A stretch of 64,000 bases of DNA, taken from contig DATIDV010000029.1 in the NCBI GenBank assembly GCA_035456105.1, forward strand, positions 154,733-218,732. Reading direction: 5' to 3'. Shown here piece by piece: positions 42,752 to 51,700 of this stretch (its first letter is position 1; every line of letters starts with the position of its first letter). The notes beneath the pieces were generated by a model that was not told where the DNA came from, did no database searches, and saw only the letters and a program-made list of their open reading frames with translations. The translations under genes and the position numbers were made by a program. This stretch comes from Viridibacterium sp035456105 (lineage in GTDB: Bacteria > Pseudomonadota > Gammaproteobacteria > Burkholderiales > Rhodocyclaceae).

Positions 42752-43941
42752 ATAGCTCGATCACGGATGACTTCAGGGCGTTTCTCGCCCAGCTCGAAAC
42801 GCTTCAACTCAGCACGCCGCAAGAGCCCAATTTCTTTGAGCTGGGTGGCCTAGGTTACCTCGAGAACCCAGTATCCGACCTCATGGCCGTGTTCATGGGG
42901 CGAGACCCACACTGCCCGCCCTGGCTAAGCAAGGCGCTCATCGGATGCCTCTCGGCAAGAGGGTTTGTCGACAGCAGCCTGCTCGACGACACAGACTGGA
43001 GTTCCATTACCGTTGAGCGCGAATGTGCGATCCGTGACGAAGAAACAGACTCCCACAAACGGCTCGACATCGTGATTGCGACCAACACTTTCGTGCTCGG
43101 CATCGAGAACAAGGTGCTGAGCGGCGCAAGCAATAACCCGTTTGATATCTACGACCGACTTATCGCACAACGCCGGGAAGAGCGCCTAGCGCTGCGATGT
43201 GTTCTACGCCCGACGACGTATTCGCAAGACGTTCCGTCTAGTTGGCCGGTGATCAGCTACGCCGAGCTGACCGATTCGGCACTAGCTCGCTTCGGTAAGG
43301 AGCTGAACAAATACCCATTCTCAAAATGGCAAGTGTTCTACCAGGAATTTCTGCAGCACCTCGAGACGCTAGCCCACCCTGAAAGCGCGCACACGATGAA
43401 TCCAGAGACCGTGAAATTTGCTACCGAGAATTTTCATCTGCTTCGCAAAGCAGGCGAAGTGCTTGCCCAGCTTGAAAGCGATTTGCAGCAGGAAGGAAAA
43501 GAGGCAGTCAGCGCCGCACTGGCCTGCCGCGGGCAGGAAAGCGCCCTACGCACTGCCGTGCATCAATGGGGTGATGGTACGCGGGCCATGCGCTACTACC
43601 CTGCGCACTGGGGAGGGGACTCACAGGTAGTGTTGGCCTACTTTGAGGATATTGAGCGCGCACCAGAGGGGGGGCTTTGTTTCTATGTGAATGCCTATCT
43701 TGACCGGAGCTACGTCAAACATCCACTCGAAGAACTGCAAGCCGCATTCCGCCACAAAATGGAGCACGCGCCCGCGCACTTGTTTGTCAGCGCCGGAGAA
43801 GATTTCACTTGGTATGAAAGCAAGAACAGACTCCTTACCTTCAGTGTATGGCCAGCCATCAGCACACAGTCCGGCGCAATGGCCGCACTGGCAAGTCTTG
43901 CGACATGGGTCGAGCTGAACGCCTTTCAGAGCGCGGCCTGA
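42748..43941 (+). CDS. PD-(D/E)XK nuclease family protein
   Basis: A 397-residue protein of the PDDEXK_4 type (COG4636-like). The nuclease core is KRLDIVIATNTFVLGIENKV: Asp107, Glu120 and Lys122 are the metal-binding and catalytic triad. Downstream are PTTYSQDVPSSWPVISYAELTD and other motifs of that family, and a C-terminal extension of about 180 residues with an aromatic-rich beta part. Targets are unknown. It is the middle gene of three, tightly coupled to the one before and 78 bases from the one after. Confidence 0.82.
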   Translation: MNSSITDDFRAFLAQLETLQLSTPQEPNFFELGGLGYLENPVSDLMAVFMGRDPHCPPWLSKALIGCLSARGFVDSSLLDDTDWSSITVERECAIRDEETDSHKRLDIVIATNTFVLGIENKVLSGASNNPFDIYDRLIAQRREERLALRCVLRPTTYSQDVPSSWPVISYAELTDSALARFGKELNKYPFSKWQVFYQEFLQHLETLAHPESAHTMNPETVKFATENFHLLRKAGEVLAQLESDLQQEGKEAVSAALACRGQESALRTAVHQWGDGTRAMRYYPAHWGGDSQVVLAYFEDIERAPEGGLCFYVNAYLDRSYVKHPLEELQAAFRHKMEHAPAHLFVSAGEDFTWYESKNRLLTFSVWPAISTQSGAMAALASLATWVELNAFQSAA

Positions 43942-44019
43942 TGTTGACTGGTTCACGACTGATGTCGGTCCCGACCCAATGGCTGCGGCCCGGATACCAA
44001 AGCCAGTGGAGATCAGAAC

Positions 44020-44910
44020 ATGATTGGCATTGACACAAATACCGGACTAGCCTACGAAGGCACGCCCTCCAAATACGGGCGCGGCCTCTGGCCGACGCCC
44101 GTCATCACACAAGCCAAGCTGATTGAGCGCGAAGAGGACTGGATTGATCTGTCGAATGCCAAGCGCATCGAAGAAATTCGCCTGGTTTTCCGGGAAGATA
44201 GCTTTGACCCGGTGACGCGAGTTCGTCGTGGTCGTCTGTATGGCCGACCCGAGCAGGGCGTATGGACCGACACCTGGCATAACGCACCTCATCCTGCAGA
44301 CCCGAACCTCTACGGTACTCAGGCTGGTCGAGTGGTTCAGAACCTGGACACATTTCATCCTCTATGGAATTTTGGTGCCCGGGTGCGCAGCAATCCGCGG
44401 ATGCTTTTAGTGCTGGGCGACAAAGACAATCCAACGATCTGGCGAATTCATAGCGTCGAGCGGATTTCATCTGGAGAGGATCTGGTGACCTTGCGGGCGC
44501 GCTCCAGCTTTGGTGCCTTGCCAGAGATTCTCGAAGACCAGATTCCCGAGTTAGCCCGCATAGCGGTACTGCAGGAGGTCGATCACGTTGCCGACGGTGC
44601 GTTCCGCTCTGGGCCGGTTGCCCTGATTGACCTCTGCCGCAATGCTGCTGTGGTTGTCATTGGGCATTGGTTGGTTGCAAACGGGCATGGAGAGAAGCGT
44701 ACCGAACAGGATCTCGGGCTTCTGATCAAAGCACTGCCAGAGGATCGCAGGATGTTGAGAGATGCAGCGGATGTCATCAACCTGCTTCATCCACGCGGCA
44801 AATCGAACGAGCGTGAGAAGCTGGGATTGCGTAAGCCAACCGATGAAGACGCCGAAATAGCCCTTAACTGCCTTGGCATGATCCTGCGAGAAATCGGATG
44901 GGCGCGCTAA
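44020..44910 (+). CDS. Hypothetical protein downstream of the PD-(D/E)XK nuclease
   Basis: A 296-residue protein without a recognised domain. Features: an N-terminal part with many charged and aromatic residues (GRGLWPTPVITQAKLIEREEDW) and a middle with RGRLYGRPEQGVWTDTW. A helical C-terminal half (LRDAADVINLLHPRGKSNERE) contains an N..LHP pattern that could be a HEPN-like helix, but the R-x4-H motif is absent. It is soluble by composition. It follows the nuclease on the same strand, so it may belong to that module. Confidence 0.55.
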   Translation: MIGIDTNTGLAYEGTPSKYGRGLWPTPVITQAKLIEREEDWIDLSNAKRIEEIRLVFREDSFDPVTRVRRGRLYGRPEQGVWTDTWHNAPHPADPNLYGTQAGRVVQNLDTFHPLWNFGARVRSNPRMLLVLGDKDNPTIWRIHSVERISSGEDLVTLRARSSFGALPEILEDQIPELARIAVLQEVDHVADGAFRSGPVALIDLCRNAAVVVIGHWLVANGHGEKRTEQDLGLLIKALPEDRRMLRDAADVINLLHPRGKSNEREKLGLRKPTDEDAEIALNCLGMILREIGWAR

Positions 44911-44971
44911 TTCGCAACCAAAGACCACTCACTAGCTGCTCGCAGTTGTTACCGAGCCCCGTTACGTCATC

Positions 44972-45000
44972 AAAAAAAGAACGCCCAACAAGGGGCGTTC
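44972..45000 (-). terminator. Minus-strand terminator (of the lipoprotein transcript)
   Basis: GAACGCCC (44979-44986) and GGGCGTTC (44993-45000) form a perfect stem with a short loop. On the minus strand the hairpin is followed by seven T residues (complement of 44972-44978), so it stops the lipoprotein gene's transcript. Confidence 0.85.
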
Positions 45001-45032
45001 ATAGTCGCAACCTCCTGTGCGGAGTTCTATCC

Positions 45033-45086
45033 ACCTTGCTTGAACGACAGCGCGACCATGGCAGAGAGAGCTGATTCAAGCAAGGT
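45033..45086. repeat. Perfect 12-bp inverted repeat in noncoding DNA
   Basis: ACCTTGCTTGAA (45033-45044) and TTCAAGCAAGGT (45075-45086) are perfect inverted copies around 30 bases. They are in the 260-bp gap between convergent genes, probably in the 3' untranslated part of the minus-strand lipoprotein transcript. It could be an RNA stem or a recombination site. Confidence 0.6.
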
Positions 45087-45170
45087 TGCCTAGTACATCA
45101 TGCGCTGTGTTCTTTAGTGGCCCTGCGGCGCTTGAAGTGAGTAGTAGTCAGCTCAGAGGCGTGCTTGTAG

Positions 45171-45569
45171 TTAGGGTCGAATCTTCGCTCTCAGATTGAG
45201 CATAGCCTGCTGAAGCTGGACCATTTGCGCTCCATCTAGGCCTGTCATTACAACGCTCGGCTCACCGTGATCATCCAGGCGCGATTCGTAGGTGAGGCGT
45301 GCTCCTCCGCGTTCGCCAATCTTGATGTCTCCTTCGCAGCGATAAGTCTTGATCCCTTCGTCGAAAGACTCCGCACGAGCAGACTTGATTGTGACATTGC
45401 TATCAACCTCTTCTTGGGTCAGTTGAGCAACGTTGAATCTGCTGAACAGGATGTTGCGAATGCCTTGCTCGGCTTGGGAACTGGAGCATTTTGGTACCGA
45501 CGAGCCGCAGGCAGTGAGCCCTGTCACAAGCGTACTGATCAGCACTGTCTTCAAGATTCTTGGTTTCAT
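45171..45569 (-). CDS. Small lipoprotein
   Basis: A 132-residue protein from the ATG at 45569, with AAGGA 6 bases upstream. The signal peptide KPRILKTVLISTLVTG ends in the lipobox LTAC, with Cys21 to be lipidated, so it sits in the cell envelope. The mature part is a small alpha/beta domain with SSQAEQGIRNILFSRFNV and two more Cys residues. Similar small proteins are found in islands and may modulate another envelope protein, but no family can be named. Confidence 0.75.
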   Translation of the reverse strand: MKPRILKTVLISTLVTGLTACGSSVPKCSSSQAEQGIRNILFSRFNVAQLTQEEVDSNVTIKSARAESFDEGIKTYRCEGDIKIGERGGARLTYESRLDDHGEPSVVMTGLDGAQMVQLQQAMLNLRAKIRP

Positions 45570-45675
45570 TTGATTTCCTTGGGTCAGTGAAAAGTGAAGA
45601 GCGGGCAATAGCCCCGCTACAAATGGGTCGTAAATACCGTGGTCGTGAAAGCATCATGGCGCGACGATTCGCGTC

Positions 45676-45921
45676 ATGTCAAGGATCTCCGTCAAGCAGG
45701 ACAAAGATTCGTGCCTTGTGCGGCTGGGTGCCGCTATACGCGCACGGCGTATGGCATTGGAGTTATCGCAAGAAGCGCTGGCGGACCATGCAGAGATAGA
45801 CCGCTCGCATATGGGCAAGATCGAACGCGGGGAAAGGAACGTCACGATCCTGAACATAGTAAGGATTTCGGCTGCGCTCGATTGCAAGCCATCTGACGTG
45901 CTTGGTGATGCAGGGTTGTAA
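45676..45921 (+). CDS. Small XRE-family HTH regulator
   Basis: An 81-residue XRE-type repressor with SQEALADHAEIDRSHMGKIERGERNVTILNIVRISAALDC; one HTH fills the protein, like controller proteins of restriction systems and like the gene at 2790. It is divergent from the lipoprotein and convergent with the directionality-factor gene. It probably regulates part of the island. Confidence 0.87.
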   Translation: MSRISVKQDKDSCLVRLGAAIRARRMALELSQEALADHAEIDRSHMGKIERGERNVTILNIVRISAALDCKPSDVLGDAGL

Positions 45922-45933
45922 GTCCTTCCGCGC

Positions 45934-46755
45934 TTAAGCAGCGTGCGATGACTCCGGATAGAACTCCTCTACAAGCGTTGGCACTTCGTCTTCGCTTTCC
46001 TCGAAGCTTCCATTTGCCAATGCCCGCCTTGCTGCCTCTTCCAGCAATGCGGTCTCAATACCGGCCTCGCGTTGCTGAGCAGCCTCCTCTCTCGCACGGC
46101 CGATTGCCTGAATGAGCGAGTCGCCCTCCCTTAGCGTGAGGTCCGCGTAATAGACCGGCGTGCCGCGTGACAGCGTCGTAGTCTTCCCCCGCAACCGCAA
46201 CATCAATGGCAAGTGTCTTGCGTTACCGCCACTGATGGCGTTGAGATATCCCAATCGAGCTGCCAGTGTTCGCACCGAGTTGTAGCCGGTGGTGCGAAAG
46301 ATGAAGCTGCCGAGATCATCATCCTGTCCCTCGACCTGCACGTTGAGCCTGCCGAAAAGCTTGCAGCCGCCGGACTGCCCGAACTCGCAGCCAATGGGTG
46401 AGGGGCAAGGCAGATCCTGAACGCCCTGGCCTGTGCTGCGTTTGGCAGTGTCGCCGTCACCAACACACACCGGTCTGCCCGTAGAGCGATCAAACAGGCT
46501 GTACTGCGCCCGTAGATTGAGCTCAGGCGAGTTGAACAGCAGCCTGACCGGAATGGCGCGCAGCTTGCCATTGGCCGTGCCTTCGGCAAGCTTGGTTTGC
46601 AGTGGATGATTGAGCCATCCCTCCCGGTTCTGAACCTGCGTAGTGATAGTGAAGTAATCATCCTTCTCTGGGAGGCGTTTGCCGTTGCGTTCAACAATAT
46701 GCCCAATGGAAATCCGTCCGATTACGGGCGGTGTGATAGCAAGTCCTTTGATCAT
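45934..46755 (-). CDS. Gp3-like recombination directionality factor family protein
   Basis: A 273-residue protein of the phage Bxb1 Gp3-like type, often annotated 'hydrolase or metal-binding protein' in integrative elements. Evidence: start MIKGLAITPPVIGRISIG, conserved PCPSPIGCEFGQSGGCKLFGRLNV with a Cys pair, then GSFIFRTTGYNSVRTLAARL. The Gp3 family directs excision by large serine integrases; here no serine integrase is seen, so its role in this element is uncertain. It follows YqaJ on the same strand. Confidence 0.75.
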   Translation of the reverse strand: MIKGLAITPPVIGRISIGHIVERNGKRLPEKDDYFTITTQVQNREGWLNHPLQTKLAEGTANGKLRAIPVRLLFNSPELNLRAQYSLFDRSTGRPVCVGDGDTAKRSTGQGVQDLPCPSPIGCEFGQSGGCKLFGRLNVQVEGQDDDLGSFIFRTTGYNSVRTLAARLGYLNAISGGNARHLPLMLRLRGKTTTLSRGTPVYYADLTLREGDSLIQAIGRAREEAAQQREAGIETALLEEAARRALANGSFEESEDEVPTLVEEFYPESSHAA

Positions 46756-46787
46756 GATTTGATCCTTTCATGTAATGGGGGAAGCGA

Positions 46788-47762
46788 TTAAATTTTTCCC
46801 GCAGCAGGCTTCTCGACTTGCATGAGAAAGCGGCGAGAGCTTGGTGTGGTGATGGCGTACTGCGCGGTCAGCGCGGGGTGCTCATCGAGCAGGCGCTTGA
46901 GATCGATGCCCTGGCTGTCCTTGGGCTTCTTCCAGCTGACCTTGCCACCGACGAAGAGCGCAGTAGTCGCGTTGCCCATGGCAGCCTGAATCGTCTGCTT
47001 GTGCGTGTCCTCCAGAAACTCCAGCTGCTCGCGCCGACGCTTCATGTCCAGCAGATCGCAGAACAGACGGTTCAACTGGTCGGAATCCTGGCAATCGATG
47101 GTTTCGCCCGAGTCCTGCGGGTACATCCAGTTCAAGGCCCGTGCGCTGGATTCCGAACCATCCACTTCGGGTGGCACATCGTCCTGCACGCATTGCCAGA
47201 ACTCAGTTTCCAAATCGACTAGCGCGAAGATCCTTTCTTCGTCGCGCTCGATGCGATAGATCCGGAAATCCTGACCACCGATGAGCACTGCGACGTCTGC
47301 CCAAGCTTTTCCGGTGACAGCGAGTTGATGCAGCACCTGGCATTGATAAGCCTCAGGCACTGTCTCTTCCCACTGCGGCGCCGAGTGATAGCTAGCCGTC
47401 TTGATTTCAAGAATGCCGTCATACCCCACAGCGCGATCCAGATTAGCGAGCATGAAGGACTGCGTGGGATGCTGAAGCACTGCATTGACGCGTCGCACCT
47501 TGTTGCCGGTGCGTTGTTGATAGACCGTCGCCAAGAGAGGCTCCAGGATAGAGCCCCAGAAGACAGCCTCCTTCTCGCTCAGGTCTTCCGGTGGCTTGCG
47601 ACTGGTTTTCTCCAGCCAGAGCTCAAGTGGGCTCTTGTAGGGCGACAGACCGACGGCTGCGGCAGCATCGGACGAACCGATGCCACCGCTACGTACCGCC
47701 AACCACTTCTCGCGGCTCATGTCCTTGGTGGAAGCGAGCCGTACTGCATTACCGTGTTTCAT
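46788..47762 (-). CDS. YqaJ-family viral recombinase/exonuclease
   Basis: A lambda-Exo-like PD-(D/E)XK exonuclease of 324 residues used in phage-type recombination with a single-strand annealing partner. Family markers: RSGGIGSSDAAAAVGLSPYKSPLELW (only short parts quoted), ANLDRAVGYDGILEIKTA with Asp109, Glu119 and Lys121, and EAYQCQVLHQLAVTGKAW. No RecT/Bet annealing protein is adjacent, although DUF932 is nearby. The ATG has GGAGG 7 bases before. Confidence 0.9.
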   Translation of the reverse strand: MKHGNAVRLASTKDMSREKWLAVRSGGIGSSDAAAAVGLSPYKSPLELWLEKTSRKPPEDLSEKEAVFWGSILEPLLATVYQQRTGNKVRRVNAVLQHPTQSFMLANLDRAVGYDGILEIKTASYHSAPQWEETVPEAYQCQVLHQLAVTGKAWADVAVLIGGQDFRIYRIERDEERIFALVDLETEFWQCVQDDVPPEVDGSESSARALNWMYPQDSGETIDCQDSDQLNRLFCDLLDMKRRREQLEFLEDTHKQTIQAAMGNATTALFVGGKVSWKKPKDSQGIDLKRLLDEHPALTAQYAITTPSSRRFLMQVEKPAAGKI

Positions 47763-47782
47763 GATGTGACCTCCAGAAATGC

Positions 47783-47818
47783 AAACACCCAGCGCGGCGG
47801 ATGCCGGGCTGGGTGTTT
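47783..47818. repeat. Hairpin in the 5' leader of yqaJ
   Basis: AAACACCCAGC and GCTGGGTGTTT form an 11-bp stem with a 14-base loop, 20 bases before the yqaJ start on the minus strand. It could control translation or be a stop signal for opposing transcripts. Confidence 0.6.
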
Positions 47819-48003
47819 TAAGGGTGAATAAAGTGAGGGGTTACATTTGCGTGGATGTTAGATTTTTCAGTGCCGCCACCTTCATCTTCGCCTGGAGAGC
47901 TGTCGGAAAAATCAGTAGCTCGATGTCGTAAAGTTTCCTAACTCTGACTGGCCAACAGAGCGGCTCACTGCGTTGCATAGCTCCACTGACCGATGGCTGA
48001 ACA

Positions 48004-48858
48004 TCACCCAAAAAGTATTTCCCGGCTTACGCGGCTAGCCAAACCAATTGCCTTGGGCTCCGGGTTCGAAACCATGAAGAACAGGGCAAATAGTGGAGGT
48101 CCTTTCTGACCGCGTAGGAGCAATGGCGCGCTGACATAGGGGAAGGCTTCGTTGAGCCGCTTTCGTGTGAACTGCAGGATGGGGTCATATCCTTTATCAC
48201 GCGTTACTGTCGGATCGTCGCTGAATAAATCGCTTTGCACATTTACGTACAGCGCCGTTCTCCACGCATCTGTTCCCAGAAACCGACTCAGCGCGGCAGC
48301 CTTGCCGCTGTCGACAGCGCTTTGGTCGACGGCAGCCTGGCGGAAGAGCCCACTCAAGCTCACCAGGAAAAACACGTCGAGCGCCTTTGTGGCAGCAATC
48401 TCTTCGAGCATGGGCCATGAGCACTGAAGCCCATAGGGGTCAAGGAACAACACTCCGCGGGTGGAACGCCAGTCGTATTGTTGCAAGAGCTTCGGCAAGA
48501 CGTCAGCCGCAACATTCATGTTTAGGGTTGCGCGACTACCGTTCGGATGTGATCTGAGAAGTTGTTCGAGCTCGGCGACATGTGACTTTTTCTTTTCGAT
48601 GAAATGGTATGCCGAGAATGCTGGCGTGCAATCCAGCGCAATCTTGGCCGAGCCATCAATCACGCGATCGCCACCCGCCCGTTTGATGTGGCAACGTCCC
48701 GTCCCCGCGAATGAATCGAAATAGACCAATCGGAATGGCTGGGCTTTGAGTGCTTGTGTGTAGAAGCCCAAGTACCTCTGCAGACGATCAAGTTTTTCCT
48801 CAGTCCAAGCGCCGCCAAACCGATTACGCGTCGAAGTAGTGCCTTCGATCATGCTCAT
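48004..48858 (-). CDS. tcmP: Three-Cys-motif partner protein TcmP (first copy)
   Basis: A 284-residue protein of the TcmP family, named for being encoded next to three-Cys-motif (DUF5131) proteins. It has the typical start WTEEKLDRLQRYLGFYTQAL, a methyltransferase-like glycine loop YFDSFAGTGRCHI (47-59), and LFLDPYGLQCSW, resembling the acidic catalytic loop. Function is unknown; the fold suggests a Rossmann-type SAM or nucleotide site. It is divergent from a LexA-like repressor across about 100 bases, whose operon contains DUF5131 and a second TcmP. Confidence 0.82.
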   Translation of the reverse strand: MSMIEGTTSTRNRFGGAWTEEKLDRLQRYLGFYTQALKAQPFRLVYFDSFAGTGRCHIKRAGGDRVIDGSAKIALDCTPAFSAYHFIEKKKSHVAELEQLLRSHPNGSRATLNMNVAADVLPKLLQQYDWRSTRGVLFLDPYGLQCSWPMLEEIAATKALDVFFLVSLSGLFRQAAVDQSAVDSGKAAALSRFLGTDAWRTALYVNVQSDLFSDDPTVTRDKGYDPILQFTRKRLNEAFPYVSAPLLLRGQKGPPLFALFFMVSNPEPKAIGLASRVSREILFG

Positions 48859-48921
48859 GTGACCTCTCCCATGTTGTCATCATCGTGCCACATCAAAGAG
48901 TGTGTCGGTGAGTCAAAACGC

Positions 48922-48952
48922 ATATTGCAATATTAGTAAACGAACGTATACT
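48922..48952 (+). promoter_or_regulatory. Promoter and palindromic operator of the LexA-like gene
   Basis: TTGCAA (48925-48930) and TATACT (48947-48952) are separated by 16 bp. The ATG at 48959 then falls about 7 bases after the -10, so the mRNA would have almost no leader. A perfect 12-bp palindrome ATATTGCAATAT (48922-48933) overlaps the -35 and is the best candidate for the repressor's own operator, which could also control the divergent tcmP. Confidence 0.6.
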
Positions 48953-48958
48953 TATAAA

Positions 48959-49588
48959 ATGGGCAGACCCAATAACGACATCAAGTACCTGGCTGTGCTG
49001 CGCGCGTTTCTCCTTCGAGAGAAGGCCTTGCCCTCGTATGCAAGATTGGGCGAACTATTGGGCTTTAAGGGTAAGGCCGGGGCTTTCAGGGCCATCAAAC
49101 GCCTCATGGCCGCGGGCTATCTGGAACAATCCCCCGGCGGGCGTGTAGTGCCCACAGATCGGTTCTTTGAGTTGCCGAATCTCGATGACACGCTTCATGC
49201 TGGCTTTTCCGAAAGCGTTGCATGGTCAGGTGGTATTGAGTCGCATGCGCTCGATCGATTGCTGGTCGACCACCCGGCGAGAACGGTGCTTGTTCCTATT
49301 CGTGGGGACTCGATGATCGAAGCCGGAGTGTTCAATGGAGATACGGCAGTGGTGGAGCGAACCCAGAGTGCCGTGTCAGGAGATTTTGTTGCAGCGTTGG
49401 TTGACGGACAGTGCACCGTCAAAGAACTGAGATATGAGCGGAGCAAGCCAGTCCTGGTGCCGCATAACAAAGCGTATGAAGTTATTCGTCCTCGGCACGA
49501 GCTCCTGATCCTGGGCGTCGTCAGGGGTATCGTCCGTCGTTATGGGCAGAGAAGAACATCAGCAAGAAAGCATGGAGAAACCACATGA
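48959..49588 (+). CDS. LexA-like self-cleaving repressor (S24 peptidase)
   Basis: A 209-residue repressor from the ATG at 48959. The N-terminal winged HTH (residues 1-65) reads RPNNDIKYLAVLRAFLLREK then PSYARLGELLGFKGKAGAF, a LexA-type domain. The C-terminal peptidase has Ser118 in RGDSMIEAG and Lys155 in CTVKELR. Such proteins self-cleave after DNA damage (RecA filament), derepressing target genes. The 3' end overlaps DUF5131 by ATGA, so it and DUF5131 are translationally coupled. It is distinct from housekeeping LexA in sequence and setting. Confidence 0.88.
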   Translation: MGRPNNDIKYLAVLRAFLLREKALPSYARLGELLGFKGKAGAFRAIKRLMAAGYLEQSPGGRVVPTDRFFELPNLDDTLHAGFSESVAWSGGIESHALDRLLVDHPARTVLVPIRGDSMIEAGVFNGDTAVVERTQSAVSGDFVAALVDGQCTVKELRYERSKPVLVPHNKAYEVIRPRHELLILGVVRGIVRRYGQRRTSARKHGETT

Positions 49589-50334
49589 CCACCACGAGTC
49601 GCATCGAATGGACCGAACAGACGTGGAACCCCACGGTGGGCTGCACAAAAATCTCCCCGGGTTGCAAGCACTGCTATGCCGAAGCCATGGCTCGGCGTCT
49701 CAAAGCAATGGGAGCCTCGGGTTACGAAAATGGCTTCGCATTGACGGTTCTGCCTGATCGCTTGAACGATCCGATCAAGCGAAAAAAGCCCACGGTCTAT
49801 TTTGTGAACTCGATGTCGGATCTCTTCCACGAAAGAGTGCCAGATGAATACATCGAACGCGTATTCGCAGTCATTGCTCAGACGCCGCAGCACACCTATC
49901 AGATACTTACGAAACGGGCGGCGCGAATGGCTAGGTTCTTCAGGACTCGCCAAGTGCCACGAAACGCCTGGATGGGTGTCTCAGTCGAAGATAAGAAATA
50001 CGGCGTCCCTCGTATCGATCATCTCCGTAAGGTGCCGGCATCGATTCGTTTTCTATCAGTAGAACCTTTGCTTGAGGACGTGGGCGCTCTCGATCTAACA
50101 GACATTCATTGGGTCATCGTTGGTGGCGAATCGGGTCCTAAGGCAAGGCCGATGCAGAAGGCATGGGCTCTAGCCGTTCAGCAGCAATGCGAAACGCAGA
50201 ATGTTGCATTTTTCTTCAAACAATGGGGCGGCTGGGGCGCAGATGGAAAGAAGCGAGCAAAGGCGGCGAATGGTCGTGTGCTGGATGGGCGTACTTGGGA
50301 TGAAATGCCTGAAGGTGTCTCAGTCCAGCTTTGA
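49585..50334 (+). CDS. DUF5131 family three-Cys-motif protein (phage Gp37/Gp68)
   Basis: A 249-residue protein annotated in relatives as phage Gp37/Gp68 family. The N-terminus has the three-Cys motif CTKISPGCKHCYAE with Cys20, Cys27 and Cys30 (CX6CX2C). This resembles radical-SAM cluster-binding loops, but with a different spacing. Further conserved parts are PTVYFVNSMSDLFHE, ILTKRAARM and VIVGGESGPKARPM. Function unknown; the consistent partner is TcmP, present here twice. It overlaps the LexA-like stop, so its expression follows that repressor. Confidence 0.9.
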   Translation: MTTTSRIEWTEQTWNPTVGCTKISPGCKHCYAEAMARRLKAMGASGYENGFALTVLPDRLNDPIKRKKPTVYFVNSMSDLFHERVPDEYIERVFAVIAQTPQHTYQILTKRAARMARFFRTRQVPRNAWMGVSVEDKKYGVPRIDHLRKVPASIRFLSVEPLLEDVGALDLTDIHWVIVGGESGPKARPMQKAWALAVQQQCETQNVAFFFKQWGGWGADGKKRAKAANGRVLDGRTWDEMPEGVSVQL

Positions 50335-50425
50335 AATTCAAAATCCGAGTTGCATTACTCTTCATGCATAAGGCACATTCTGGGGTATTCAAGCCACACG
50401 CGGCAACCGCCGGCCGCGACGCCAG

Positions 50426-51700
50426 ATGACTGTATCGCACTACAAATGGATCTGGGGAGGGCCGCTGCCCAAGCTCTTGCGCCACAGCGAAGTAAAGCAT
50501 GCCTTGCTGCGCAATTATCTGGTCGACTACTTCATTACTCTTGTCTCTACCCCAGCACAGGAAAAAATCCAACTGACAGTGATTGACGGCTTCTGCGGTG
50601 GAGGCCGGTACATCAACGGCGCTGGCCAAGAGGTTCCAGGATCACCGATTGTCATCCTGCAGGCCGTGAGTGAAGCGAAAGCACGGGTAATGCATGAGCA
50701 ACAGCGACGCAAGGACATCCATTTTGACGTCAAGTTAATCTGCATTGACAAAAACCGTTCGGCTGTCGAGCACCTAAAGCACGTACTGGAACACGAGGGC
50801 TATGGCGCGCAAATTCGGTCTGGCGCTATCGAGATGTTGACTGGCGACTTCAAGGAGAAAGCGGACGCCACCATTGCAGAAGTTCGACGTCGCTCCCCAC
50901 GGTCAGGCCGGGCCATATTTGTGCTTGATCAATATGGATACAACCAGGTTCCGTTGCCAACTCTGAACAAGATCTTCGCGACACTGAAACAGCCTGAGGT
51001 GATTCTCACATTCAATATCGATTCGCTAATCAACTACCTCAACGAAGACAATCTGCGTACCTTCGAGCGTAGGACTGGTATGGATGGAGCTGTCTCTGCC
51101 GATGATTTGGACAAGCATCATCGCGGACCTGGATGGCGGGTCAGGGTGCAGGCTGGGCTTTACAAGCGGCTGACCACTGGTTCAGGTGCGGCTTTCTTCA
51201 CTCCCTTCTTCATACGACCCGATAGGGGACACGGCGACTTTTGGCTGCTACATCTATCTCAGCACTGGAAGGCTAGGGACGTGATGGCCAGTGCTCATTG
51301 GAAGCACCACAACCATTTTGTGCATTACGGATCCGCCGGATTTGACATGTTCAGCACCGGATATGCCGCAAAGATTGATGACGAAGAACGCCCGCAGGCA
51401 GCATTCGAATTCGACGATGCAGCTTCCAAGTTGAGTGACAACAGCATGCTCGAAGAAATTCCCCGGCTACTAGCAGAGCGTCGCGATGGGATAAGTTTCC
51501 GCGACTTCTTCGTTGAACGGGTCAATACGACGGCGGCAACGAAATCTATGGTCGAAAAAGTTGTGTTGAGTTTGGTGCGTGAGCGTGAGATTGAAGTCTT
51601 GGGTGATAACGGCAGCATTCGGCATGTTAAGACTGCACTGCAGGACGACCATGTGCTGCGCTTGGCAGATCAGCGTCCATTTTTCTTCTTGGGAAGTTAG
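50426..51700 (+). CDS. tcmP: Three-Cys-motif partner protein TcmP (second copy)
   Basis: A 424-residue TcmP-family protein, larger than the one at 48004. It opens with WIWGGPLPKLLRHSEVKHAL, has the glycine loop VIDGFCGGGRYI (52-63), and LDQYGYNQVP around residue 168, matching LDPYG in the other copy. The C-terminal half is an additional domain with a winged-helix look. It follows DUF5131 after 91 bases on the same strand. Two TcmP proteins of different length around one DUF5131 suggest a two-partner system. Confidence 0.82.
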   Translation: MTVSHYKWIWGGPLPKLLRHSEVKHALLRNYLVDYFITLVSTPAQEKIQLTVIDGFCGGGRYINGAGQEVPGSPIVILQAVSEAKARVMHEQQRRKDIHFDVKLICIDKNRSAVEHLKHVLEHEGYGAQIRSGAIEMLTGDFKEKADATIAEVRRRSPRSGRAIFVLDQYGYNQVPLPTLNKIFATLKQPEVILTFNIDSLINYLNEDNLRTFERRTGMDGAVSADDLDKHHRGPGWRVRVQAGLYKRLTTGSGAAFFTPFFIRPDRGHGDFWLLHLSQHWKARDVMASAHWKHHNHFVHYGSAGFDMFSTGYAAKIDDEERPQAAFEFDDAASKLSDNSMLEEIPRLLAERRDGISFRDFFVERVNTTAATKSMVEKVVLSLVREREIEVLGDNGSIRHVKTALQDDHVLRLADQRPFFFLGS

